This document shows, one piece after another, positions 29,191-39,938 of a stretch of DNA of 64,000 bases (the stretch's first letter is position 1; each line of letters starts with the position of its first letter). The DNA lies in contig OZ037855.1 in assembly GCA_964035575.1 (NCBI GenBank), positions 1,116,001-1,180,000 of the forward strand. The letters are read 5' to 3'. A program made the translations under genes and the position numbers. Source of the DNA: Rhynchopus sp. YZ270_cl-10 (taxonomy: Eukaryota; Euglenozoa; Diplonemea; Diplonemida; Diplonemidae). The notes beneath the pieces are model-generated. The model had not been told where the DNA came from and ran no database searches. It saw nothing but the letters and a program-made list of their open reading frames with translations.

Positions 29191-31454
29191 TTGACAATCA
29201 ATTTTATGATAACTCTTAAACCCCCCTCAGGTGAACATTTATTTTTTGTTTTCACAGTTTTGATTTCGCCGTGCTACACACTTCGTTTATTACTCACATA
29301 GCCCCCCACCCCGATGAACAGCGAGTCCAGACCTCAAACCTTCGGGGTGTTCTTTCAGACAACAATCAACAAAAAAAAAAAAACAAACAAAACACTGAAT
29401 CTGCTGTGTTTTCTTTGATTTTGTTGTCTTTTTTTTTTCGTTATTTTTCTTTCTCTTATTTTATGCCCCTTCAACAAATTTTTGGGGTTCAAAAGAAAAA
29501 AAAAAAACTACTTTGAAGATCTGTGCATCGCATGAAGGTGCAGGTGGCACAGAAGACATCTCTTTATTTTTTTTTTATTTTTTTTTTCTCCCCTTTATTT
29601 TTAGTTGACGTTACCTTTCCCTGCTCTCTTGCTAGAGCATATTACTTATTTTTCTACCAAAAAAAAATCAGCTTAAGGATGGTGTGCCGTTTTGTGAGCA
29701 GTTATCCTGGACTCTTTTGGGTTGACATTCGAGCACAGAACACCTGTGGTGATTGTCAGATGGAACAAAAAACAAACAAATAGAAACGGGGACCGTTGCG
29801 TATGGCACGCAACTCACAAAACGGAACTAGACACACCCACCCACCTAAACTGAGCGTTGTCTGCACTTAAAAAAAAGGAAAACTTTTTTTTTTGTGACAA
29901 CTGCCTTGCAAAGGTTGTAGGGGAGGAAATGAAAACATATCTGAGTTGTGCCCGAATTTTTTGGTGTGAGCGATGTAAACACGACACAACTTATTCACAG
30001 AAAAGTTTTTGATTTTGTCCCTACACACTCCACAAAAATCCGGTGCGATCAACGAAAAATTCTTTTTCTGATTTCGTTTCTTTCTTTATCAGACTAGCTT
30101 AAACTCAGATAACAGTTTTTATTTTGTGACTTTTGTTTTGAGTCGGTGTTGACATCTTTTCCAACAAATCATTTAACAAGACGTTGCAGAGGCTGTTCCA
30201 ATTTTCCAGCTTTTTTTACGTTTTTTTTCCCCCCTCTATTTTTTCCGTTTCTTTTTATCTCAAACCCTTTTGAATGGCACAGTGGACACTTTTACCGGCA
30301 GATCATCGAACAATTCGACACCATAGAAATGCCTATCAACGACAAAAAAAAAAAAAAAAATGCGAATATTACACCACACGGGATAACACCCACACGCAAC
30401 TACTCCACCTGTGGCATTGGGTAACCCAACCAATGCTCTCCCCCCACAGATGTGTTATTTTTCACAAAAAAAAAAACTCAACCCCCGCTGTTTTTCCTTT
30501 TTTTTTGGGGGGGATTGTCCATCACCGTTATGATATTGACAGAGGACTTGAACCACATTCTGCAAATATATGATATGATATGAGGAAGCTGATCGATGTT
30601 ACAAGTTGTGCCAAGACTTTCACCGGGCTTGTTGCATATTTGTTTAGTGTTGCATGGTACTGTAGCTAAGTATAGTGGCTCTTTCTATTTTTATGATTTT
30701 TTTTTTGTGTGAACGGAGAGATCTGGTCCGATTGTGTGGTAGTCTCAAGAATAGCACAAAAAAAGGGCCCAAAATATTTAACCCATACAGTAGTTGTGCC
30801 GCCGTCATTAGAAGCTGCTCTATTATCTCTTTGGTTTGCAGAGGAGAAAAAAAGAAGGAAAACAGCACACAAAGAAAACCGCTGACTTTGAATCCTCCCT
30901 TTTTTGTTTTGTTGTTTTATTTTAAAAATGGCGAGAGAAGAATCCGTTATTTTTGCATATATATTTTTTCCCGCGACATTTGTTGTTTTTTGGTTGTACA
31001 AAAAAACCCTATATGGGGTGTGTGTGTAAATAGGAAACCCAATGCCCATTTTTTAGGCATTTTTTGTGTACAGAGTCAGGTGTCTTATATCTCTTTTCTT
31101 TTTTTTTTTCTTCGCCTCTCTCCCCACCCCTACCCAACCCCATTGATTTGCTCTGCAAAAAGCAAATAAGACAAAAAATGGCACTACTTGACTGTATCAT
31201 CTTCGCCAATTTCCCTTTTCCCTCCTGAAGGGCTTCCCACAAACCCTCCTATTGCCCACAAACCCCTTACTCACTTGCTTTGTTGCACAGCATTGCGCCT
31301 TCCCACATGAGAAGGAAGGCAGTTGGCAGCTCCTCCATGCTGTCAACTCGATCGACGTGATCCTCTCATGACCACGTGCGGGGGGTGCACCCTTTGTACC
31401 TCAAATTTGTTTCGTACAACAATTTCCCTCCCTAACGAGAGGGACCTATACGCA
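29191..31454. other. Intergenic spacer
   Basis: 2.3 kb of T/A-rich sequence. Frames up to 164 codons on both strands overlap one another and are Phe/Lys/Asn-rich; none shows a domain. No mini-hairpin recognised, unlike most spacers here. Confidence 0.4.
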
Positions 31455-31494
31455 CACTGTCGCAGCAGAGAAGTTTGTACTGCCAACTTCATCT
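31455..31494 (+). repeat. Mini-hairpin C, diverged
   Basis: CACTGTCGCAGCAGAGAAGT then TTGTACTGCCAACTTCATCT. Confidence 0.45.
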
Positions 31495-32330
31495 CCCTTT
31501 TATTATTATTATTATTGTACACCTACTAAGGGATTTGTTGCTCCTATTCAAACCCTTGCCTGTAAAATTTGTTTGTTATTTTTTTGTATTATTTTGTTTT
31601 AAAGTTACAATTTGGGTGATTAGGTCGATACAAGTTAAAAGCCTATCGACCACCCACCACCTTACCTGTAATATTTAACTGCCGACTGCTGTATTTTTAT
31701 GATGTGTCTTGTTTTGTTTTTTTTTTTTCTGCAGGTCATATCTCCTTCCCCTCCTTCTAAAAGCTATTTATTAACAACAAATAGGGGTCCAAAAAAATGA
31801 CGTTTTTTTAAAAGGGTGGCTCGAAGTGGTATTACCCCCCACCGAGCACCTGTTTCGTTTCCTAAATGATGAATAAATATGTAATTCACTGTATCCCATA
31901 TACATACACATACACAGCACATATTACATAGTTTTTTTTTTTTGTTTTTTTTTTGTTTTTTTTTTTGTTTTTTGGCTTAGTATACGGTGGAGTCCGAAAG
32001 GGTCCGCCTATTTTGGGTGGACTCCACCGGGTAGAGCTGGCAGCGTCCAAGAGCTGTCGGCACGCTCACGTGTTCAACTTCGCTTTTGTCACACAGAGAA
32101 AAAGCTATCTTATGTCGCTTCTCTTTCCTTTCTCAACTCGTACTAATTACAGCCCACCCTACAAAGCCCCTCTTTAGCTCTCCCCGCCCTCATTTTTTCT
32201 AAACTGTATTCCCCCCCCGGGCTACCCCTGCAAATAAGCAGAAAAATTAAACAAAGAGCACAAATCAAACATATCAAAAACTTCATAAAAGCCCCATTCA
32301 AACCTCCTAAAAAAAAAAATGGGTAAATTG
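31495..32330. other. Intergenic spacer
   Basis: T/A-rich; nothing supported. Confidence 0.4.
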
Positions 32331-32440
32331 CGATAACACGTATACTTTTTTTTTCGATTTGCGATAACACGTACACAAAAAGTATACGTGTTATCGCGAA
32401 AAAGTGTACGTGTTATCGCGAACAAAAACGTACGTGTTTT
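32331..32440. repeat. Module T copy 2
   Basis: Four partial copies of GATAACACGTA in alternating orientation; GATAACACGTACAC and GTATACGTGTTATC form a stem. Directly precedes a GTAC array and repeat R. Confidence 0.7.
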
Positions 32441-32498
32441 CCAGTACCCAGTACCCAGTACCCAGTACCCAGTACCCAGTACCCAGTACCCAGTACCC
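32441..32498. repeat. 7-bp tandem array CAGTACC
   Basis: About 8 copies, abutting the left end of repeat R. Confidence 0.85.
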
Positions 32499-32828
32499 AA
32501 TGACATAACGAAGTATCACTTGAAAGTACCGTTCAATAACCTTAGGTGTGCAGGTGAAGTAGGACACAAGGTATATCAAACGATAAATCAATCAGATAAA
32601 CGTTACATCATTGGAAAATTGTTGGCACCGCCCCCCTGTCTTCGTATTTAGTACGTCGACAGGCCAAACAGCGTTGGGCTCAGAAGAAGCAGTGCAAGAC
32701 ACTGGGGATCAACATGAGAACCAACTCCCAACAACACAGGCTACCGAAGTAGCAGGTGGGGTGTTGCGGGTGTTTGGGGTGAGAAAATCGATTTTGGTAA
32801 GTTACAGCAGAAAATTCTTAAGTTCACC
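32497..32828 (+). repeat. Repeat R, 5' third
   Basis: CCAATGACATAACGAAGTAT through CAGCAGAAAATTCTTAAGTT, then truncated where the CGTCATGACG block begins. Confidence 0.75.
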
Positions 32829-32829
32829 A

Positions 32830-33063
32830 TGGACTCGTAATGACATTACGTGACGAGGGACGAGGGAAATTACGTGGGAAATTACGCGCGCAATGACGTC
32901 GTCACGACGCGGGCACCCCCTCGTAATGACGACGTCATGACGTGGGGTTTTCCTCGTCACGACGACGGCATTACGACGTCATGACGAGGGGTGCCCTCGT
33001 AATTACGAGGGGTGCCCTCGTAATTACGAGGGGACCCCTCGTAATTACGAGGGGTGCTCCCGT
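32830..33063. repeat. CGTCATGACG/CGTAATTACG palindrome block
   Basis: Dense run of short palindromes (GACGTCATGACG, CCTCGTAATTACGAGG). Nearly the same 8-12-mers as at 38618-38785. Confidence 0.75.
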
Positions 33064-33134
33064 GGTCATTGTCTGGCTATTGCCTCCCAGGGAAAGGGAC
33101 TCTCGAATTTTTTTTTTGCCCCTAGAAAGGGCTA

Positions 33135-33207
33135 ATTTCGACGATTTGAGGCCATTAAAAGCAAAATTTGATGCTTTTGAGCATCTGTGGGGGTCTAAAA
33201 CGCGTTT
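33135..33207 (-). repeat. Module M copy 5
   Basis: Minus-strand M, with GGGAAAGGGACTCTC next to it, as for copy 4. Confidence 0.7.
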
Positions 33208-33415
33208 TTGCGGTTTTTTTTCCTCCTTCCCCCATATTTTTCTTTACCGACTACTTTGGCTCAGCATAAAAAAAATTTTAAATAAAGGTCGAGATTTAGG
33301 TAGTGGCCAAGTAAAAGAACACAATTTTTTAATGGACCATCTGGGGGTACACAAATACGCAGTTCTCCTCTCAAAAACCACGGATATTTTACGATATCCT
33401 GTGTCCATTATAATA

Positions 33416-33514
33416 CCGTAATCGTAAGAATTCTGGGACGTAACAAATCTGGGACAATTGGGAAAAAATCTGAAACTTGGGACATTTTTACGTCCCAGCT
33501 TTTTACGATTACGG
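33416..33514. mobile_element. MITE, TA-flanked, CCGTAATCGTAA ends
   Basis: Inverted ends CCGTAATCGTAAGAATTCT and CCGTAATCGTAAAAAGC, then GGGACGTAA on both arms; TA at 33414-33415 and 33515-33516. Outer ends like the 5101 and 47259 elements, inner sequence different. Confidence 0.65.
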
Positions 33515-33740
33515 TATACCATGCAAAAAAGATTGTCCCCCTCCTCCCCCCCCAGTAGAGAAAAGAAGAAGAAAAAGACAGTTTCTGAGATATGTCTCAT
33601 CTGTTTTTGATTCATGGCCAATTCTGACCGAATTGCCCTCGGTACGGCGACATCATCCTTTTCGGAAAGTTCTCACTCCGTACTGCTTGTCTTTGCGGCG
33701 GTATCCTTCTTCCTTTTGTTCTGTCGTAGTCAGTCGGCGT

Positions 33741-33890
33741 TCTTAGTTCCTTAGTTCCTTAGTTCCTTAGTTCCTTAGTTCCTTAGTTCCTTAGTTCCTT
33801 AGTTCCTTAGTTCCTTAGTTCCTTAGTTCCTTAGTTCCTTAGTTCCTTAGTTCCTTAGTTCCTTGGTTCCATAGTTCCTTAGTTTCTCAG
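33741..33890. repeat. 8-bp tandem array TTCCTTAG
   Basis: About 18 copies ending 70 bases upstream of the gene at 33961. Lacks the GTAC core seen in most other arrays. Confidence 0.9.
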
Positions 33891-33960
33891 TATTCTTTTT
33901 TGTGGTTGTTTACATTTAAACACACAACAGGATTACACAAAACCTCTCTCTCTTTCCACC

Positions 33961-35157
33961 ATGCCGAGAGTACCTAAGAAGAAGGCACCCAAGGCTCCGG
34001 CGAAGAACGGGCCGTCGACGCCTCTCCCTCAGTCCCCACCTGCGACCTCGCCCACCGATCAAGTGCCAGTTCCCGTCCTTCTCGCGACGCCACCCACCTC
34101 CAACCCTTCTTCCCAGACGAGCACCCCTGCGGGGAAAAAGTCGAGTGGTGATACTGGTACCCCCCTGCAGCGTGCTTTTTGTGAAATTTTTTTAATTCAC
34201 CACGAGAAGAACACCCTCACCCTCCCCAAGCTCGCTGTTCTGTTCAACCGTTTGTTCGACAAAGTGTGCCAAGGGCCGCAGATGTCGAAGGCGGTGGCAG
34301 CGCGGTTCACGGACTGGCAGGGTCACCTCCAGCAACGTGAGGTGAACCAGCTCAGCGAGGCCAACAAGCAACTCCCGCGCGCTATTCGTGTGGGGGCAAC
34401 GACATTCGTTAATGTCGGCTTGCGGGACACCCTTGCGTCGCTCGCCACTGGCCAGCACACCAACGCTTTGCAAATCGTGCGCAGCGCTGCCGAAACGGCA
34501 GGAAAGTCCGAGGAGCTGCAGGGCCGGATGACGGTCTTGTATGACAAGACACACGGCGCATCGGCACCCAACACTGAACAGCCTGCATCTTGCAAACGGC
34601 CCCTCATCCCGTATCCTCCTCAGAGCGTTTGCGGGGCGAACATGAGGGACGGACACCAGGTCTTTTCCGTTTTCTATCTAGTGGGGCCCAATGTCACTAT
34701 TCAGGAGTGTTCGCTCTCCGGGTCAGAGGTGACACTCTCCATTCTGAGAAACTGCAAGTTCCAGGGGGAGCTGCAGAACGGAAAGTACCGTTTCTCTTAC
34801 TGTGTCCCCCCTGACCACGCCATCGACCACACTCGTCTGCCCGAAGCGGCGCTTGACGGAGCGATGCTCCTCGTGCATGTTCCCTTGATTTCCCTGGCCG
34901 CCCCCAAGCAGGCCATCCTCAGCACGGAGGCTACCGCGTTCGACTACAACGTGGTACTTCCCCCCGAAGCCGCCCCAACCGTGGCACCGGTGGTTCTGCA
35001 TACGCCAGAGGGAGAGGGAGAGGGAGAGGGCGAACAGGACCCGGCCAATCAAGCGGATGAATCCGATGAAGAGGGTGAGGGTGCAGTACATGGTCAACTA
35101 GATGATCTTGGGTTCATGTCGATGTCAAGCTTTTCTGTGCAGGTTCAGAAACCCTAG
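33961..35157 (+). CDS. Unknown protein with possible HSP20-like domain
   Basis: 398 residues, clearly GC-richer than the spacers. Residues 1-70: basic start PRVPKKKAPKAPAKNG, then Pro/Ser/Thr-rich. Residues 75-200: helical, no recognised family. Residues ~225-315 read like an alpha-crystallin (small heat-shock) fold: VFSVFYLVGPNVTIQECSL, then VTLSILRNCKFQGEL, FSYCVPP and, at the end, ALDGAMLLVHVPLI, which matches the A-x-x-x-G-x-L plus V-x-V-P pattern. The tail is acidic (GEGEGEGEQ, then DESDEEGEG). AG in CACACAACAG lies 31 bases before the ATG. The frame-broken gene that follows has similar composition, so the two may belong to one acquired unit. The domain assignment is tentative. Confidence 0.55.
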   Translation: MPRVPKKKAPKAPAKNGPSTPLPQSPPATSPTDQVPVPVLLATPPTSNPSSQTSTPAGKKSSGDTGTPLQRAFCEIFLIHHEKNTLTLPKLAVLFNRLFDKVCQGPQMSKAVAARFTDWQGHLQQREVNQLSEANKQLPRAIRVGATTFVNVGLRDTLASLATGQHTNALQIVRSAAETAGKSEELQGRMTVLYDKTHGASAPNTEQPASCKRPLIPYPPQSVCGANMRDGHQVFSVFYLVGPNVTIQECSLSGSEVTLSILRNCKFQGELQNGKYRFSYCVPPDHAIDHTRLPEAALDGAMLLVHVPLISLAAPKQAILSTEATAFDYNVVLPPEAAPTVAPVVLHTPEGEGEGEGEQDPANQADESDEEGEGAVHGQLDDLGFMSMSSFSVQVQKP

Positions 35158-35427
35158 CCCGTGTCTAAGTTCTGCATCATTTCTATGGTGTTAAAATTCC
35201 CTGTTCAAGTCCCCTTTCTTAATTAATATGTCCTTTTTCTGTCACTTTGACAAGAGAAAAACGCTTTTTTGTCTTACCTTTACACACCGCAAAGTAAAAG
35301 AAGTCTTCCCAACTCCCTCGAGCTTTGATTATATTCCAAACTCCACTCACTCTCCTCTAACTCCCACAACTGTTTGCAACACACACAGACCTGTGACACA
35401 CGTTTTCATTTTTTTTTTTTTTTTTAA

Positions 35428-36354
35428 ATGAAATGCAAGAGGGCAGACCCCGAGAGGCAGCGTGAGAAGCAGAGGGCCCGCACCCTTGGAGACTCGCTGC
35501 TCCGTGCGCGCTTACGCCACGGCCTCAGTCGCCACTGCATGGCAAAGCTTGCCCGCGCGATGCACGAGGCAAACCGCGCAAAGGGCCTCGCTCCTGTGCA
35601 GTTCGGTTTGTCTCGCAGCACGATCGCGAAGAGGGAGAGGCTCCTCCAGGCTCAGGCATGGAGGCTGCAGCAGAACGTGATGCAGGTCACGGCGTTTCTT
35701 CTTCGTCGCGTCCCTCGTGTCGCGTTCACCCCTCCGAGCAAGCTCGAGAAGTGGCCCATCACCTCCCTCCTCAGCATGGACGGCTACACCCCGCGGAACT
35801 CCTTGCGTACGAGAAATGCGCGCTTTCGGATGGCTGTGTGCCTACAAGCCGGAGCCTACGGCACCAGCCCCCTCACCATCATCGATGTCCCGAAGTCGGC
35901 GTTCAAGGGCATTGACCTGGGCACGCTTCTCGCTGCATCGCAGCAGACGGTGTACCGTCTGGAGCAAGACGGGGGTATTGTGTTCCGGATCCCTATTAAT
36001 AGGGTCGGTGGGGATCACGCGGAGCTCTGGGTGTTGTTCAAGGGGATGGGAGGAAGGGGTCACAGGAGTGCATTTTGCTGTACCCGCAGCGAGGATTGGC
36101 TCTCCACTTTGCACTCGTGCAAGCGCTGTTCGATTCAAGAGCTCAGCGCACACTTCCATTGCCCCCTCGCAGCCCACCTCCACACTCCTGCGTACACGGT
36201 GACCCCCCCCCCTCCACGACATCAAGGGCATCATCACCATGCTCCTTCATGTCCACTCGGGAGGACCATCCGCCATAAAGGATGTCCTCGGGGTGGATTC
36301 GTTACAGAACGTGACCACCTCTCTGTGCCGAACAATGTTGGCGCAGCTGCTTGA
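35428..36354 (+). pseudogene. Unknown gene, 5' part (frame-broken)
   Basis: Begins MKCKRADPERQREKQRARTL: a strongly basic N-terminus followed by LARAMHEANRAKG and LSRSTIAKRERLLQAQA, which could be a DNA-binding helical region. The middle (WPITSLLSMDGYTPRN, then TIIDVPKSAFKGIDLG) is coding-like to about residue 210; the later part looks out of frame. The coding sense then continues in other frames, with about two breaks, at least one near a homopolymer. So this is either a decayed gene or an assembly artefact. GC content is high, as for 33961-35157. I do not recognise the family; a mobile-element origin is possible. Confidence 0.45.
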
Positions 36355-37021
36355 GGCAGAAGCACCCACCGACCCAGAGAGACTTGCTTGCGTGGCAGTT
36401 GAGTGCCTGGTCGCCTTTCGGTACCAGGATATCCCCATTCGATACCACGTATCCGGCACCAACGGTCATGAGTTCGTGGCCAGTCTCCTTGCGTACCACG
36501 TCCTCATATTCGTGTTTGAGTGGTGGTTGCCTGGGTCGACCTGGCACAAAGGTGGTACGTACTTTCATAGTGCGAATCACTGGTTCGACGTGGAGGATTG
36601 CCAACTTTTTAGTCAATCCGATGAAGCGTTCGAGAGGGAGAACGGAGAGCGGAAGCGTCGTGCGTGCGTGGTCGGTCCCGCCACTTACGAGCGCGACCAG
36701 CTCATGTTTGAGATTGCGAACCTGCCCAATAGAGGATTGAGTGTGCTGCCTATGGAGCGTGAGTGCATTGCGTGGGGATACGACTCTTTCGCCTTCTGCC
36801 GTTCGTGTGTCTGCAAGGGTGATTGGGGGAAGCGGCTGACGGCACTGCGTTCCAGACTGGTTTCCTTCGGCTTCTCACACTCGAGCGCGAGAGATGACGA
36901 CTTTTGTTATCTTGGCTCTGATCTCCGGCAACGCAGAAACAAGTCCATGCGCGTTTGTGTTTGTGACGCGACCAAGGTGAAGTTTGACGCCAAGGTTAAG
37001 AAGGCGTTTAATTTGAAATAA
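36239..37021 (+). pseudogene. Unknown gene, 3' part (frame-broken)
   Basis: A 260-codon frame, overlapping the end of the 5' part in another frame. It reads as a folded, Trp/Cys/His-containing domain: FVFEWWLPGSTWHKGG, HSANHWFDVEDCQLF, CVVGPATYERDQLMFEI, FCRSCVCKGDWGKRL and a basic end (DAKVKKAFNLK). Ends at a TAA at 37019. Probably the C-terminal half of the gene starting at 35428. No named family recognised. Confidence 0.45.
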
Positions 37022-37552
37022 AAGAGATAAATACTTGTGTGCCTCGTATGCGAGGAGAGGTCTCTTCCGAGCCCATTGTCGCACCCTTTGACCCCGTTAC
37101 ACCAGATTACACCCCATTACACCTGAATTTCCTCGTGGCCAGTACACCCATTATCGAGTCATGGTTTCAGTTCCCGTAATTTTGCTCTTTTTTTAAATTT
37201 TTTCAATTAAAAAATGTCGTCACGAAGATAAAATTTTTTGTACCTTCTGTGCCTGCGTCCCTGAGGCGTTTGCACTATCAACTTCACCTTTTTTTTTTTT
37301 TTGTAAATCAAGCTACTTGACAATGGACATAGAAACGACGGAGGGTGCGTGCCCGCCAGCTTCACTCATTGTTCTTTCTTCATAGTTCAGCAACAAAAGA
37401 ATGGGGTAATATTTCTTGTTTTTTTCTGTTCCTTTTTCCACCACACCTCCAAAAACACCCTCACAGGATGACAGTATACAAAAACATGATAAACGATGAA
37501 AACCCGCAACTCTACGCCACAGGTTCTTTCTTCCTCTGGGAAACTCTTTGTC
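37022..37552. other. Spacer after the GC-rich pair
   Basis: TTACACC repeats at 37095-37130, then T/A-rich sequence with one C hairpin (37249-37288). No gene. Confidence 0.4.
37249..37288 (+). repeat. Mini-hairpin C, near consensus
   Basis: TGTGCCTGCGTCCCTGAGGC then GTTTGCACTATCAACTTCAC and a T run. Confidence 0.7.
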
Positions 37553-38497
37553 AGTCACTGCTATAGCCATTTAACCCAGGGAGCATAGCTAGTGCAAGAA
37601 ATTCGACTTCGGGATCCGGAAAGTCTGTCCTCTGCTCTTGCGGAGGACTAGGCACAAGAAAATATTGCGTTCCCCCAGGAAACTAATTTTTGTCACAGTA
37701 ATTTTTGCCCAGGGCATGCTCTTGAAGCATGGCGGCTTGGTGTGAGAAGGGGCAGTGTGTTGTTTTGTTCTAGATTTCAACGGTTGTTAGAACGAGTCAA
37801 GTGGATGCTTATCTAAACACTGACTTTAGTACAGACCCGAGAGATCACACATGACTTTGAGGAAAGAACAAAGCAATGCATCTGTACCCGCACGCCAGGT
37901 TGTAGTTACTTCAGAATTTTCTTAAGTTTGCGCGAAAGAGAGCGGGGGCAACTCCTTTGTATCATAAGCCCGCTGTGCAGAACAAAGCGAGGAACCTTAA
38001 AACACTACCTGCGTGGTGGCTGAATTCACATCCCTTAGAATTACCAGAATTCAGCCTTTGTTGAAGTAACGTACATACTTGTATGTGCGTGTCACGCTTC
38101 TCCATCCTTAAATGGGTGCACTGCTTCACTGCAGCGGGTAAGCCTCTCTCGACTAGTGCAAACTTAAGAATTTTCTGCTGTAACTTACCAAAATCGATTT
38201 TCTTTCACCCCAAACACCCGCAACACCCCACCTGCTACTTCGGTAGCCTGTGTTGTTGGGAGTTGGTTCTCATGTTGATCCCCAGTGTTTTGCACTGCTT
38301 CTTCTGAGCCCAACGCTGTTTGGCCTGTCGACGTAATAAATACGAAGACAGGGCGGCGGTGCCAACAATTTTCCGATGATGTAACGTTTTATCTGATTGA
38401 TTTATCGTTTGATATACCTTGTGTGTGCTACTTCATGCACACCCAAGCAAGGTATATTGAACGGTACTTTCAAGCGATACTTCGTTATGTCATTGGG
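37553..38497 (-). repeat. Repeat R, full minus-strand copy
   Basis: Inverted copy of 25921-26877: starts with TTAACCCAGGGAGCATAGC and ends TTCGTTATGTCATTGG, where a GTAC array begins. Shows that R occurs on both strands, unlike the mini-hairpins. Confidence 0.75.
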
Positions 38498-38620
38498 GGT
38501 ACCTGGGTACCTGGGTACCTGGGTACCTGGGTACCTGGGTACCTGGGTACCTGGGTACCTGGGTACCTGGGTACCTGGGTACCTGGGTACCTGGGTACCT
38601 GGGTACCTGGGTACCTGGGT
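38497..38620. repeat. 8-bp tandem array GGTACCTG
   Basis: About 15 copies, GGTACC palindrome in each, abutting the R end. Confidence 0.9.
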
Positions 38621-38785
38621 GCCCACGTCATGACGACGTCATGACGAGGTAATTACGAGGGGGTGCCCTCGTAATTACCTCGTCATGACGAGGGCACCCC
38701 CTCGTAATTACGAGGGGGTGCCCTCGTCAAGGCACTCGTAATTACCTCGTCATGACGCGCGTAATGTCATTACGAGTCCATGGTG
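38618..38785. repeat. CGTCATGACG/CGTAATTACG palindrome block 2
   Basis: GACGTCATGACGAGG and GGTAATTACGAGG palindromes between the GTAC array and the next R copy. Confidence 0.75.
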
Positions 38786-38786
38786 T

Positions 38787-39409
38787 TTGCACAATCGAGA
38801 AGGGTTACCACTGTCTACTATTATTCGAACGTTGTGAACCGGTGAGGTTGAGAAGGGTGACACGGCATACAAGTACAAGTACAAGTAAGACGTACCTTCT
38901 GCAAAGGCTGAATTCGCAATTCTAAGGGATATGAATTCAGCCCCCACGTGGTTTTTTTGAGAACCCTCATTCCATGGTATACTGCACGTTCCCGAAGAAT
39001 GATTCGCCCCCTCCTCGTTCATGCAAACTTAAGAAAATTCTGAAGTAACTACAACCTGGCGTGCGGGTACAGATGCATTGCTTTGTTCTTTCCTCAAAGC
39101 CATGTGTGATCTCTCGGGTCTGTACTAAAGTCAGTGTTTAGATAAGCATCCACTTGACTCGTTCTAACAACCGTCGAAATCTAGAACAAAACAATACACT
39201 GCCCCTTCTCACACCAAGCCGCCATGCTTCAAGAGCATGCCCTGGGCAAAAATTACTGTGACAAAAACTGGTTTTCTGGGGGAACGCAATATTTTATTGT
39301 GCCCAGTCCTCCGCAAGCAGAGGACAGACTTTCCAGAAGGTTTCCAAAGTCGAATTTCTTGCACTAGCTATGCTCCCTGGGTTAATGGCTATAGCAGTGA
39401 CTGACTAAG
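38787..39409 (+). repeat. Repeat R, 3' part
   Basis: Starts diverged, then follows R closely from CAAACTTAAGAAAATTCTGA to CTATAGCAGTGACTGACTAA. R is thus present head-to-head with the 37553-38497 copy around the array. Confidence 0.7.
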
Positions 39410-39419
39410 TGTTCCCACC

Positions 39420-39640
39420 CTACGTGTACGTGTACGTGTACGTGTACGTGTACGTGTACGTGTACGTGTACGTGTACGTGTACGTGTACGTGTACGTGTA
39501 CGTGTACGTGTACGTGTACGTGTACGTGTACGTGTACGTGTACGTGTACGTGTACGTGTACGTGTACGTGTACGTGTACGTGTACGTGTACGTGTACGTG
39601 TACGTGTACGTGTACGTGTACGTGTACGTGTACGTGTACC
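39420..39640. repeat. 6-bp tandem array TACGTG
   Basis: About 36 copies, GTAC core, starting a few bases after the 3' end of R and ending at module M. Confidence 0.9.
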
Positions 39641-39714
39641 TCGTTTTAGACCCCCACAGATGCTCAAAAGTGCCAAATTTTGCTTTTAATGGCCTCAAAT
39701 CGTCGAAATTAGCC
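39641..39714 (+). repeat. Module M copy 6
   Basis: GTTTTAGACCCCCACAGATG through GGCCTCAAATCGTCGAAATT; then GGTATGGAGAGCGAGCACC, as in the 10857 copy. Confidence 0.75.
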
Positions 39715-39775
39715 CTTTTTGGGCCAAAAAAAAATTCGAGGGTCCAGGTATGGAGAGCGAGCACCTTAGAAGAAG

Positions 39776-39870
39776 AAAACACGTACATTTTTGTTCGCGA
39801 TAACACGTATACTTTTTGTGTACGTGTTATCGCAAATGGAAACAAAAAGTATACGTGTTATCGCAATTTG
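39776..39870. repeat. Module T copy 3
   Basis: GATAACACGTATAC and GTACGTGTTATCGC pairs repeated, like 32331-32440 in inverted order. Confidence 0.65.
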
Positions 39871-39884
39871 CCCAAAAAAAATAA

Positions 39885-39938
39885 AAGTGGAGTTCATCCT
39901 CGGGTGTCTACACTAATACAACCAAGTTTTCAAAAAAA
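39885..39938 (+). repeat. Mini-hairpin E
   Basis: AGTGGAGTTCATCCTCGGGT then GTCTACACTAATACAACC, AAGTTTTC and an A run. Confidence 0.7.

Noticed and set aside
29191-31454. Frames of 90-164 codons
   Set aside because: Overlapping frames on both strands, Phe/Lys/Asn-rich from T and A runs, without start context or domain.
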